From contig CP025325.1 of NCBI GenBank assembly GCA_004014935.1, positions 248,001 to 312,000 on the forward strand: 64,000 bases of DNA, written 5' to 3'. This DNA is from Saccharomycopsis malanga. Taxonomy: Eukaryota > Ascomycota > Saccharomycetes > Ascoideales > Saccharomycopsidaceae. Positions within the stretch are counted from its first letter, which is position 1. Each line of letters begins with the position of its first letter. The notes beneath the pieces were generated by a model, which was not told the origin of the DNA, made no database searches, and was given only the letters and a program-made list of their open reading frames with translations. A program made the position numbers and the translations under genes. This document shows positions 9,843 to 19,369 of this stretch, one piece after another.

Positions 9843-10879
9843 TTACTAAGAGAATTGATAGTTATCAAATTATTAAATCGAGTTGAAAACTATTAATTTA
9901 TTGAAAAAATTAAGAAATATAGAAATGCATGGATAATGATTAATTTGTTAGGAGAATCGTGAAGCATCAATTTATATAAAGGAGTTGAAAAAATTAATTT
10001 TTTAAGAGGAGTTGAGAAGTATCAATTCATTTGGAGGACCTAGAAATATTGACAATGGAGGAGAAGTGCTAAATTATTGAGAGGGTTGAGTAATACTAAT
10101 TTTAGAAGGATTGAGAAATATCCATTTATCAAAAGGATTGAGAAATATTAATTCTAAAAGGATTGAGAAATATCCATTTATCAAGAGGATTGACAAGTAA
10201 TAATTCAATAAGAAGAGTTGAAAACTATCAACTTATAAAGAGGGTTGAAGGTTACTGATTCATTAAAAGGTATTGAGAAATATCCATTTATTAAAAGATT
10301 TGATATCAATTTATTGAAAAACCGGAAAATATCAATTTCCCAAAAGTATTGAGAAATACTAATTCATTAAAAGGATTGTGTATTATTGGTGTAAACTTTT
10401 GTATGCTTCTAGCCCTATGGTTTGGTTGACTAGCTACATAAAAGCGGTTATTCTATGTTTGATCTATTCACAACTGCAAACCTTATTGGTTAGACTTACC
10501 TACCGGTACCTGTGTCAAAGCCGTTTTCCCATTGTTTAGTTACGTTTCTCCCCATAATGCGTTCAGTACAAATTCATCTTGATATTATAGATTAAGTATC
10601 AATTTATCAAGAGGAGTTGAGGAATATTAATTTATTAAAAGGACTGAGAAATATCAGTTTGTTGAGAGGATTGAGGAAAATTACTTGCTTGAGAGAATTG
10701 AGAAATATCAATATATTCAGGATTGTGAATCATTAATCCAATAAGAAGAGTTGAGAAATTTTAGTTTCTCAAGAAAATTCGAGAAATATTGATTTATTAA
10801 GAGGATTTGGAAAATATCAATATATTCAAATGATTGAGAAATATCAATTTATTAAAAAGAGATCACATCAAGTCCCAAA
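9843..10879. repeat. Degenerate minisatellite continuing past the SINE
   Basis: Units of about 28 bp (AATTTATTAAAAGGATTGAG, AAATATCAATTTATCAAGAG) run over 9843-10385 and 10590-10870. About 200 bp of non-repeat DNA lies between (10386-10590). That part includes GTAAACTTTTGTATGCTTCT, also found near 43500. No coding potential. Confidence 0.75.
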
Positions 10880-11435
10880 AGGCTTGTCTGAGTAGCATCA
10901 AGAGCACTATTACAATTTTATTTGAAGCAAATCTTCAAATGTACAAGTTTTTGGTGCCAAGATAGGAATGACAAAAGCAAAGCAAATAAAAGTAACAGAA
11001 AACAGAGCCTTAAGGATAATGTTTGGAACGGTCAAGGCAGCAAAGATTGACATACTCAATATTGAATCAGGAATTCTACCAAGAAACAACAAAAGTTGGA
11101 AAAGAATACAGACAGATAGAAGAAGAACGAAGCGAAAAAAAATAAGACAAGATGATTCAACATCATCACAGAATGTCATGTTTAGACATGTTTTCCAGAA
11201 GAGAATTATAAAACAATGGCAAGAAAAGATTGTCTAGAAGTAAATTATAAAACAGTGGCAAGAAAAGATTGTCTAGAAGTAAATTATAAAACAATGGAAA
11301 AAAAAGGCAGAACAATTGAAAGACAAATTCCCTGGCTTGCAAGTTAACTACTGGAAAACTTGCTTTCCCAACTTTCCTAAAATCTTTAAAACCAGTTTGA
11401 GCAGATGGTGGGTTCTGATTTGTTGAAATATCAGG
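10880..11435 (+). mobile_element. Relic of a LINE (non-LTR retrotransposon) ORF2, C-terminal part
   Basis: One frame encodes VFGAKIGMTKAKQIKVTENR, then ALRIMFGTVKAAKIDILNIE, then SGILPRN. This matches the region just after the reverse transcriptase palm of LINE proteins (pattern YGaeiWg..k...lq..qnraLRii.Ga....pi..L..esGllPl). It continues to FRHVFQKRIIKQWQEKIV, like the conserved tryptophan-rich stretch further on. A 39-bp unit encoding IIKQWQEKIV is tandemly repeated about three times (about 11209-11296). In the next frame QWKKKAEQLKDKFPGLQVNY reads on to about 11430. The reading frame is broken and no upstream catalytic domain is present, so it is dead. It is the only trace of an autonomous retroelement I found in the window. 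Confidence 0.55.
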
Positions 11436-11439
11436 ACAG

Positions 11440-11629
11440 TGGAGAAGAGAAATAGGCAGGATAATTTAGCAGATCGTGCTCTGGGAAAAGAGAAAAAAGA
11501 CCTAACAGGAACAGGGGTGAGAATATTATGATGAACATTGTAGGAATTTACCAAGCCCCATTAGATATAGCGTGTTTATACGAAACTGATATTTACTGGA
11601 CTTGAAATATAAGATTATTATATGTTATA
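11440..11629 (+). mobile_element. SINE family A, short variant, fused to family B
   Basis: GGCAGGATAATTTAGCAGAT, GTGCTCTGGGAAAAGAGAAA and GACCTAACAGGAACAGGGGT are followed by TTAGATATAGCGTGTTTATA and CGAAACTGATATTTACTGGA. The tail TATAAGATTATTATATG leads directly into family B with the same junction as the copy near 39.5 kb. Confidence 0.75.
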
Positions 11630-12273
11630 CCTGACTATTTTCAGGTGGCCAAGTTGGTTGGGCCATGCGCCACACAAAATAGTATGGAAAACAAGTGTGG
11701 CGTTCCTCACTTGGGTGTTTGGTACTCGATTCGCGCTCTCGTCGTTTTGAAGTAATCATTAAACGGTTTATTGAATTAATTCAGTTCTATTTTAAGTAAC
11801 TTTAGTTGTAACAAATATAGCACAGCATTGCAAATTTTTCTTTACAATATACTACTATTTATACTAAAAACTATTAGATTTTCGCATAAATAGTTGATAT
11901 AACAAGATAATGTCCATTTTGACCAAAAGTCAATTCTTTCAAGTCATATTCTACTGTCTTTACAGCAACCCAGACCGTGCCAAAATTGTATTTCTATACT
12001 CTGAAAAATTTAGAGTTCTATATTATGTAGTTTGTTTTGATATTTGGGTTTTATAAATTATTTAATAGTGAGAAAGTATCATTTAGTCGAAAATAACACA
12101 TGATTTGTTAAAGACCGCGTTTCTACCTCCAAAAGAGACTTTTTTTTATTTCTTGACGTTATTTCATAGGTGTCCATTGCTTTTAGTTTTATTTGCAACA
12201 TTTTTAGGGCTGAGTAAAGCGTAATATGCTTATCAATAAGCTTTATACCTCTATTCAGGGGAGTCCGTTTTTC
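11630..12273 (+). mobile_element. Family B repeat, internally deleted
   Basis: TATACCTGACTATTTTCAGG leads into TGGCCAAGTTGGTTGGGCCA and the tRNA-like segment. The body is shared up to TAAAGCGTAATATGCTTATC...GGGGAGTCCG. About 200 bp are missing after TTTATTTCTTGACGTTATTTC compared with the copies at 4.3 and 50 kb. It is followed directly by a family A 3' end. Confidence 0.75.
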
Positions 12274-12366
12274 CCACTGGGTTTTACCAAGTCCCCTTAG
12301 ATATAGCGCGTATATACGAAACTGATATGTACTGGGCTCGAAATAGATGATATTATTAATAGACAC
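12274..12366 (+). mobile_element. SINE family A, 3' fragment
   Basis: Starts at CCCACTGGGTTTTACCAAGT and contains TATAGCGCGTATATACGAAA, CTGATATGTACTGGGCTCG and a GATGATATTATTA tail. It directly follows family B, giving an A-B-A order at this locus. Confidence 0.75.
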
Positions 12367-12790
12367 TAAGCCATATTTAGTAAATATAATGGATATTAAG
12401 TTGTATTTAATAAGTATAATGGATATTTAGCAATATAAAGAGAATAATTACCTACTTTTACTGTATATTTAGTAAGTATAATGGATCTTAAGCAATATTT
12501 AGTAAATATAATGGATATTAAGCCATATTCAGTAAATATAATGGATTCTAAACCATCTTTAGTGATTACAATGGATATTTAGCCATTTTAGTGAGCATAA
12601 AGGATATTTAGTAATATATAGGGAATAATAACCAACTTTTATTGCACATTTAGTAAATATAATGGATATTAAGCCATATTTAGTAAATACAATAGATACT
12701 AAGGCATATTTAATGAGTATAATGGATCTTTAGCAATATATAGTGATCACAATGTATATTTAGCCATATTTAGTGAATATAATCTCTGTT
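12367..12790. repeat. Minisatellite, period about 33 bp
   Basis: About a dozen degenerate copies of TTTAGTAAATATAATGGATA plus TTAAGCCATA, some with AGTGATCACAATG variants. It starts exactly where the SINE fragment ends. Confidence 0.8.
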
Positions 12791-13737
12791 TTTCAAAAAC
12801 AAGTAAACACTATGGTAACTTTGCTATATATACTAGCCATTGTAGATTACATCCCACTCTGGAACCTTTAATTCGACTCTTATATTCACCTAATATCCTT
12901 GCCTCGCTTATTATTATAATAATCGTCATAGAATTCTCCTAATAATATCTTACCTAATCCTTACTTTCCAATATATCGCTTTCTCGGTATACCCAACAGT
13001 GTCTATCTATTCCTTACAGCTCTTTGTAAGCTAATTTAATCTTTATATAATACATATTTAACCAAATGACCTATAAACAGCCATTCTGTTTAAAATAATA
13101 CACGAATATATGCAAAAGTACGATTAATAAACGTATAAATATACAAAAGTCCCCCATCAAACGATGAAAAGCTCACTGGTGACTTCCACAACTGCTCATT
13201 TACAATAATACACTTCTAAAACCGCCCATTATAATGTATTATATCAATTACGGCCTCCGATATACCAATTTGGCATCTGCACCTCGATGTGACCATCACG
13301 GAGAGAAGGAAAATAATTCTGCAAGGCGCACGTGACAGAACAGCAAGACAAAAAAAGCTGCATGCATACTATTGAAAGTCACGTGACCCATTTAAGGTGA
13401 TGACAGGAGGTCTGGCGGCGCGCATGACCGCCCATTGCTCCGAAACTCAAATTTCCAGTAGTCGGTTATAGTGCAAAACTGGTGTCTATTTAATGATGTT
13501 CCCACTCTTCCGACAAGTTGTGATGTGATGCATGCATGCATGCATGCGCCTGTCCTGTGTGGGGGAACAGCACCAGATAGGTCTGAACATGTATGTATGC
13601 ACCAGACATGCACGTCTGCATTGCATACATATATGGCGCATCCTTGACATGTATATATATGCCAAGTTATCCCATTGACAATTTGACAAAATAAAGTAAG
13701 AAAAAAAAAAAGAAGCATTTTATCAGCACAACTCAAC
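12791..13737. other. Intergenic region upstream of the acetyltransferase gene
   Basis: AT-rich DNA without genes. The last 500 bp become less AT-rich, with TGCATGCATGCATGCATGCG at about 13529-13548 and an A-rich run just before the ATG, as in an ordinary yeast promoter and leader. Confidence 0.6.
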
Positions 13738-15978
13738 ATGAATGCTGCAGAACATACGTACAAGTACCAAGACACGATCCAGAAGCTTCCTATACCGGAG
13801 CTCGAAGACACATGCAGGCGGTATTTGGAGGTGCTTGAGCCGTTGCAGTCCGAGAAGGAGCATAAGCGGACGCAAGATGCGGTAACCGAGTTTTTGGAGA
13901 GCCCGATCAGCAAGCGTTTGCAAGCACAGCTACATGCATATGCGGAGCATCGTGCATCGTACATTGAGGAGTTTTGGTATGATTCGTATTTGAATTATGA
14001 TTCGCCGGTTGTGCTCAATTTGAATCCCTTTTTTCTTATTGAGGACGATCCGAATCCTGTGCGGCCGACGCAAGTGAAGCGGGCGGCAGCGATTACGGTA
14101 TCTGCGCTTCGGTTTGTGAGGGCGCTCCGAAGAAACGAATTGCCGCCAGATAAGGTTCGGGGGCGGCCGTTGGATATGCACCAGTACTCCAAGTTGTTTG
14201 CGTCTGCACGGGTGCCTACGCCCACAGGCTGCGTGATGCAAAGCGATGCGCTGTCGCGTCATGTAGTAGTTATGAGCCGCTCTCAGTTTTACTGGTTTAA
14301 TGTGATGGACGAAGCGAATGATTTGGTGATAACAGAGGCAGGTTTGGCGGAGAATTTCAGGGATATTGTGGAGGATAGCCACCGGACGTCGTTGGCGGAA
14401 GTAGCGCGGTCTTCGTTTGGATTGCTTACGACGGAGAACCGGCGGGTGTGGGCGAACGTGCGCATGCAAATGTCGGACGCATGCAATGCGCTGCAGGAGG
14501 CGAACGGCAAGATTTTGCAGATTATTGATACGGCCTTGTTTATAGTGTGCTTGGATGACGTGGAGTTGCAGGACTTGGACGCGTTGGCAGTCAACTTGCT
14601 CTGTGGGACGTCCCACATTGAAAAGGGGGTGCAGGTGGGCACGTGCACGAACCGGTGGTACGACAAGTTGCAGATTATCGTGACCCGGAATGCCAAGGTG
14701 GGCGTCAACTTTGAGCATACTGGGGTAGATGGCCATACAGTATTGCGGTTTGTCTCCGATATATATACGGATTCGATTTTACGGTTTGCCAAGTCGATCA
14801 ATCTGAATGCGCCGCTGATCTGGTTGAGCCAGTCGCCGGCCCCGGCGCCGGCGCCGCGCGGCAGCCGTGTGCGCCCGGAGAAGCTCGAATGGCTGTTGAC
14901 ACCCAACTTGTCGCTCGCATTGCGGTTTGCCGAGACCAGGCTCTCGGACTTGATAGCCCAGACCGAGTTTGCGGTGCTCGAGTTCAAGGGCTACGGGCTG
15001 GAGCAGATCAAGCGGTACGGCTGCTCGCCGGACGCGTTTGTCCAGATGAGCTTCCAGGCGGCGTACTATGCGCTCTACGGCAAGGTGGAGTGCACGTACG
15101 AGCCGGCCATGACCAAGTTCTTTCTCCACGGGCGGACCGAGGCGATTCGGCCCGTGACGGCCGAGTCCAACTTGTTTGTCCGCCGGTTTTTCGAGGAGAT
15201 CAGCGCCGGCGACAAGATGGCCTTGTTGCAGGCTGCTTGCAAGAAACATTCGCAGAGAACGAAGGACGCGGCCTCGGGCTACGGCGTGGACCGCCATTTG
15301 TATGCTCTTTTCTGTATTTGGCAGAAATACTCCGCTGCCGACGACTCCGAGGCCGAGGCCGCGGACTCCAGCGACACGGACTCCAACGCCACCAGAGTGC
15401 CCGAAACGTGCACCCCGGAGCGGTTGCCGGCTATTTTCGCGGACCCCGGCTGGGACAAGTTGAATACAAGCATCTTGTCCACGTCCAACTGCGGCAATCC
15501 GGCCCTCCGGCTCTTCGGCTTCGGCCCGACGGCCTCCAACGGCTTTGGCTTGTCCTACATCATCAAGGCAGACTCCCTAACCATCGCCGCGTCCTCCAAA
15601 CATCGCCAGACCAAACGCTTTCTCAACACCTTGAACTCCTACTTTGTAGAAATCCATAATTTGTACACGGAGATCCACCAGATCCCCCAGAAACCCCGCA
15701 TTTCCCCCGAGGCCCCCTCCAGGTTCCAAACCCTCAACAGCAGCTTTAAGATAGACTCCAAAAGCCCCCCAAAGTCCAGCGCGGCCCTCAACTATTTGCT
15801 AGGAGGCTACGGCTATTTTGACGTTGGCGAGGACGAAATGAAATCCAGAGGAACCAGTCCAGAGCCGTCGGCCAGAAATAAGGAAAATTTAAGCTCCAAA
15901 AGTCACGATAATTTGAAAAAATTGACTCTTTTTAGTTCTAGGGAAATTGAGCGCAAATTGCGATTAGCAGAGTATTAG
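13738..15978 (+). CDS. YAT2: Carnitine O-acetyltransferase, Yat2-like
   Basis: Transfers acetyl groups between CoA and carnitine so that acetyl units can move between peroxisome, cytosol and mitochondria. At 746 residues it fits the Yat1/Yat2 branch. The N-terminal LPIPELEDTCRRYLEVLEPL is the family start. The catalytic histidine is His327 in FEHTGVDGHTVLRF, where the usual EHxxxDG pattern is clear. A CoA/carnitine-site region follows: KGYGLEQIKRYGCSPDAFVQ, the substrate-loop TYEPAMTKFFLHGRTEAIRP and STSNCGNPALRLFGFGPTAS. There is no mitochondrial presequence and no C-terminal SKL-type peroxisome signal, consistent with a cytosolic Yat2-type enzyme. A low-complexity insert rich in Asp, Ser and Thr lies near residues 535-560, and the C-terminal 90 residues are serine/lysine-rich. 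GC content rises sharply across the middle and falls again at the end. The last codons are duplicated downstream. Confidence 0.88.
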   Translation: MNAAEHTYKYQDTIQKLPIPELEDTCRRYLEVLEPLQSEKEHKRTQDAVTEFLESPISKRLQAQLHAYAEHRASYIEEFWYDSYLNYDSPVVLNLNPFFLIEDDPNPVRPTQVKRAAAITVSALRFVRALRRNELPPDKVRGRPLDMHQYSKLFASARVPTPTGCVMQSDALSRHVVVMSRSQFYWFNVMDEANDLVITEAGLAENFRDIVEDSHRTSLAEVARSSFGLLTTENRRVWANVRMQMSDACNALQEANGKILQIIDTALFIVCLDDVELQDLDALAVNLLCGTSHIEKGVQVGTCTNRWYDKLQIIVTRNAKVGVNFEHTGVDGHTVLRFVSDIYTDSILRFAKSINLNAPLIWLSQSPAPAPAPRGSRVRPEKLEWLLTPNLSLALRFAETRLSDLIAQTEFAVLEFKGYGLEQIKRYGCSPDAFVQMSFQAAYYALYGKVECTYEPAMTKFFLHGRTEAIRPVTAESNLFVRRFFEEISAGDKMALLQAACKKHSQRTKDAASGYGVDRHLYALFCIWQKYSAADDSEAEAADSSDTDSNATRVPETCTPERLPAIFADPGWDKLNTSILSTSNCGNPALRLFGFGPTASNGFGLSYIIKADSLTIAASSKHRQTKRFLNTLNSYFVEIHNLYTEIHQIPQKPRISPEAPSRFQTLNSSFKIDSKSPPKSSAALNYLLGGYGYFDVGEDEMKSRGTSPEPSARNKENLSSKSHDNLKKLTLFSSREIERKLRLAEY

Positions 15979-16411
15979 TGGCTTGATATTATGAGTATTC
16001 AGCAGTAAATAGTATGAATAAAAGAGCGTTTGCTAGAAATATAAAGTTATTATTATTTTTATGATAAATATTCAGCAGCAAATAGTGAATTGAATTAAAA
16101 AACGAAAAACTTATCAAATAACAGATCAAATAGCAAATAAAATTGCAAATCAGTTTAAAAATCAGTGGAAAAATCAACCAAAAAATTGAAAAACCAATGG
16201 AAAAGTTAGTCAAAAAATCAATGGAAAAATCAATGGAAAAATCAATAGAAAAATCGATGGAAAAATCAATAGAAAAATCGATGGAAAAATCAATAGAAAA
16301 ACCAATCAGTTTTAAAAGAATCCTAATCAATAATCTCCCCACCGACAACCAAAAATCAAGTAAAGAAAATTGCCCAGCGGAGAGTATAATCAAGAAAATG
16401 ACGAAATAAAT
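15979..16411. repeat. Family C minisatellite cassette next to YAT2
   Basis: From about 16080 a 12-bp unit (AAAAATCAATGG and variants) runs to 16300, then a conserved border block: AAAGAATCCTAATCAATAAT, CTCCCCACCGACAACCAAAA, AAAGAAAATTGCCCAGC and AATCAAGAAAATGAC. The same border occurs at 21893-22003 and, inverted, at 39838-39965. This is therefore a dispersed cassette and not only local slippage. Frames through it encode only Lys-Ser-Met-Glu repeats and are not genes. Confidence 0.75.
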
Positions 16412-16640
16412 CCAGAACCAGTCCAGAACCGTTGGCCAAAAATAAACAAAGTTTAAGCTCCAAAAGTTACGATAACTTGAAAAAATTGGTGCCTCTTTTT
16501 AGTTCCAGGGAAATTGAGCGCAAATTGCGATTAGCAGAGTATCAGTGGCTTGATATTATAAGTATTCAGCAGTAAATTGTATGTATAAAAGAGTGTTTGC
16601 TAAAAATATAAAATTATTATTATTTTTATGTTAAATATTC
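16404..16640 (+). pseudogene. Duplicated 3' end of the YAT2 gene
   Basis: Matches 15839-16070 closely (offset about 566 bp): the terminal 45 or so codons, including AAATTGAGCGCAAATTGCGA and TTAGCAGAGTAT, and the 3' flank AGTATTCAGCAGTAAAT. The codon at the original stop position is CAG here, and a 2-bp insertion shifts the frame. It has no start and no catalytic part. Confidence 0.85.
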
Positions 16641-16924
16641 AAAATATTTTGACTGGCAGTTTAATTGATAAATTGGACAATTAGACAAAATTTAATGATA
16701 AATTGAATAATGAATTAAATGGTGAATTAAATCATGAATTGAACTAAAAAACGAAAAACTAATCAAATAACAAATTAAACAGCAAATCAAATAACAAATC
16801 AAATAACAAATCAGTGGAAAAATCAATCAAAAAATTGAAAAACCAATGGAAAAATCAATCAAGAAGTCAATGGAAAAATCAATCAAAAAATCAATCAAAA
16901 AACCAATCAAAAAACCAAATAAAC
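16641..16924. repeat. Second family C-type minisatellite block
   Basis: TTCAAAATATTTTGACTGGC (also found at 21505-21527) is followed by GATAAATTGAATGATGAATT-like and AAATCAATCAAAAAATCAAT repeats. It ends exactly at the start of a SINE A body. Confidence 0.7.
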
Positions 16925-17162
16925 CCAAGGGTTCGATTACCTACACCAACACATTCTGCTTCATGCTAAATCTGATTTCACAGGCAAGTGCAACTGTCTA
17001 AAACACGACCTAGACTAATAAATGTCTACTTTTCAATTTATCAAATGAGGAAAAAATGATGATTGGACATGATTAGTTTTTTCCCACTGTATTTAATTAA
17101 CTCCCTCCAGACAGCACGTATATACGAAACTGCTATTTACTGGGCTCGAAATATAAGATATT
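16925..17162 (+). mobile_element. SINE family A, head truncated, fused to family B
   Basis: Begins near AGGGTTCGATTACCTACACC (box B). It contains CAGGCAAGTGCAACTGTCTA, ACACGACCTAGACTAATAAA and the 3' domain CACGTATATACGAAACTGCT, CTGGGCTCGAAATATAAGAT, then a TATT tail leading into family B. Confidence 0.8.
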
Positions 17163-18112
17163 ATTCAGTATGCCTTACTATTGCCAAGTGGCCGAGTTGG
17201 TTGAGCTATCATGCGCCACCAAAAACAAGTGTGGCGTTCCTCACTTTATATTTTGGGACTCGATTCCCGCTGTTGACATTTTGGAGTAACTGTCAAAGGT
17301 TTTATTAAAGCAAATCAATGCTATCGAGGCCATTTTGATTTTAAAAACCATGCTTCAAATTTTACTTTTTTTTCCTTATATGATAGTACTGTTCATAATA
17401 ATAAAAGTCCGATTTTTGAATAAATATATGATATAACGGAAAACTATCAATTTTGTCAAAAAGTTGATTCTTTCAAATCATATTTTAGGGTATTTATAGC
17501 AAACCAAACCACACAAGATTTATGTTTCTATACTCTGCACAACCTAGAGCTTTATACCATGTTCTTTTTTTGAAGATTTGGGTTTTACAAATTACTTAAT
17601 GGCGAGTACCTATCATTTTGTCGAAAATAATACAATAATTTGTTAAAATGCGTGTTCGTTCAGCCCTCAGAAAGGCTTTTGTTAATTCGTGGCATTATTC
17701 CATAGCTCTTGATTGAGTTTAGTTCTAGTGGTGCTTCCTTCAGTAATTTAATGAGTTTTTATTCCAAAGAAACGTATATCTCAAGAGCCAACAGAGTATT
17801 GTTTACTATACGTTCTGAGAGAAAATTTGATCCAATTATAATCATTATATAAAGCCAAACTCGCATATGTCAACTTTCTGTATGCATTGAACATTTTATA
17901 GGGCTCGGTTAAGCTTAATGTGCTTATTCATAAGCTTTAAAGCTTGGCTCAGGGGAGTCCGTTTAAAAGAAACGTTTACTCCTATTCGGGTTAAAGCTAC
18001 CAACGGTTTAATATTAGTTTTTCATACAATGGTATTTCAATTATATTGAAAGGGTTTTGTTGCTGAAAGCCTAAAATAAGGTTGATGCAAAAACTCCAAT
18101 TTTTAGATTATT
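17163..18112 (+). mobile_element. Family B repeat, near full length
   Basis: TATGCCTTACTATTGCCAAG and TGGCCGAGTTGGTTGAGC start the tRNA-like segment. ATGCGCCAC and GTGTGGCG can pair as a long anticodon-type stem, followed by GGGACTCGATTCCCGC. Body landmarks are TTCGTGGCATTATTCCATAG, GGGCTCGGTTAAGCTTAATG and CAGGGGAGTCCGTTT. The 3' end TTGCTGAAAGCCTAAAATAA is shared with the copy ending near 51130. Confidence 0.8.
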
Positions 18113-19216
18113 AACCCATTGGGTGTTCAAGTGACCGAACGGCTCAGTGGCCCAGTCGCTAGTCTTTGTAAAAAATCATTTTTATATGCTTTAACATGTA
18201 CTAAGAGAGAGGGTCTATACATGAAAGTTAATCTTGTTCCACAGTCAACTAAAATTACTACAAGTTAGGTATCTTTTAAGTTTTCACACTATGCAATTAT
18301 GAATCTCTCTTGTTTCTATTCATTGTAATTGAATAAGACTACATAAAGTACAATCAAGTAATGTTATTACAATCAAGTAACGTTATTACAATCGATAGAT
18401 ATCTCTTGATTCTTGTCATACGACAGCCTATCTACCAGTATTGGTGCCTCTCTTTAGTGAGACCCTATTCAAAAATTACCTTAGCATATCAACAACAACA
18501 ACAGCACTAGTGCAGCAACTATAGCCAAATCTCAAGAAACATATGACTTGCACGCCATTATCACATGAACTGCCAGAGACTCATAACCAATTTGAGTGAT
18601 CCACACACACGGTATATCTTCACTAGCGTTCTAAACGCACTACAATGTTGCATGCACATAACACGATATATATGCAGCGTCTTGCTGCGTACCACATGAC
18701 ATCACAGAATAATACATTGCTATGCATTATCCTACATTGTTGGCAATATTGGAGTGAACAACGATGTTGAGTAAAGGCTGATTGAGCATGGATTATATAT
18801 AGCAAAGAAAAAGAGTATGTTGTGTAGCATGGAGGGTGTGGTGTAATTGTGTTGAACAGAGTCAAAAGGTTTTGAGGAGGGGACTATAAATGGACAAAGG
18901 GACCTGGAATGAGAGTTTATGGAATTGGCAAGAATATTAAGGGATCAGGAACGTGAGTTTTGCAGTACTTGCTACGAGCATGTCTATAACACACTACAAG
19001 GTGATTCAACACTTTCCGGTATCATTTGCATAGGAAACCCTGATTCGGCAAATGGTTTTCCAGAATTAGGAACAACAACAGCAGCTAAACTGTGATAAGC
19101 AACCAAAACACAAATCTTCAAAGTCTGTTCTTCCACAACGTCATAATCAACTTAACCTTATAGTGTGGCCCTGCAGCCCCATGCAGCCACATGCAACAAT
19201 CAAACACAGGCCAAGC

Positions 19217-19223
19217 TATACGA
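19217..19223 (-). promoter_or_regulatory. Sterol regulatory element-like motif (TCGTATA)
   Basis: The minus strand reads TCGTATAG, the seven-base core bound by Upc2/Ecm22 in Saccharomyces sterol genes, about 150 bp upstream of the ERG13 ATG. The location suits a sterol gene. A single 7-mer match is weak evidence. Confidence 0.35.
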
Positions 19224-19274
19224 GAAGCCATCGCACCGAGGCAAGTTTTCGTTGATTAGCAGATTTAGCGGGAA

Positions 19275-19282
19275 TATATAAA
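19275..19282 (+). promoter_or_regulatory. TATA box of ERG13
   Basis: TATATAAA lies 88 bp upstream of the ERG13 ATG, the usual distance in yeasts. Confidence 0.5.
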
Positions 19283-19369
19283 GAGGAAATGTTTGTTTTT
19301 TTGGAAATTGAGAATTTTTTTTTTCTGATTTTTTGAAAGCAAATTTGCACGATATACAGGATAGACAAG

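Larger units (their letters stand above)
18113..19369. other. Intergenic region upstream of ERG13
   Basis: A fragment resembling the SINE A head (ACGGCTCAGTGGCCCAGTCG) lies at about 18137-18160. Three short direct repeats (ACAATCAAGTAATGTTATT type) lie at 18349-18395. The rest is unique DNA with no convincing gene. The last 170 bp hold an SRE-like motif and a TATA box. Confidence 0.6.

Noticed and set aside
11570-12366. A-B-A order read as LTR-internal-LTR of a miniature LTR retrotransposon
   Set aside because: Family A has Pol III boxes and a SINE-type tail, lacks TG...CA ends, and also occurs alone with a target duplication. Two of the six B copies have no trailing A.
8950-13737. Possible centromere or origin in the AT-rich desert
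   Set aside because: AT-richness and repeats alone are not evidence. No conserved centromere elements could be recognised.
13392-13964. 190-codon Cys-rich minus-strand frame over the YAT2 promoter and 5' end
   Set aside because: Overlaps the start of YAT2 and the TGCATG repeats. Cys/His richness reflects TGCATGCA.
14889-15659. 256-codon frame inside YAT2
   Set aside because: Out-of-frame shadow in the GC-rich middle of the acetyltransferase gene.
16143-16409. Lys-Ser-Met-Glu repeat frame
   Set aside because: Direct translation of a 12-bp minisatellite.
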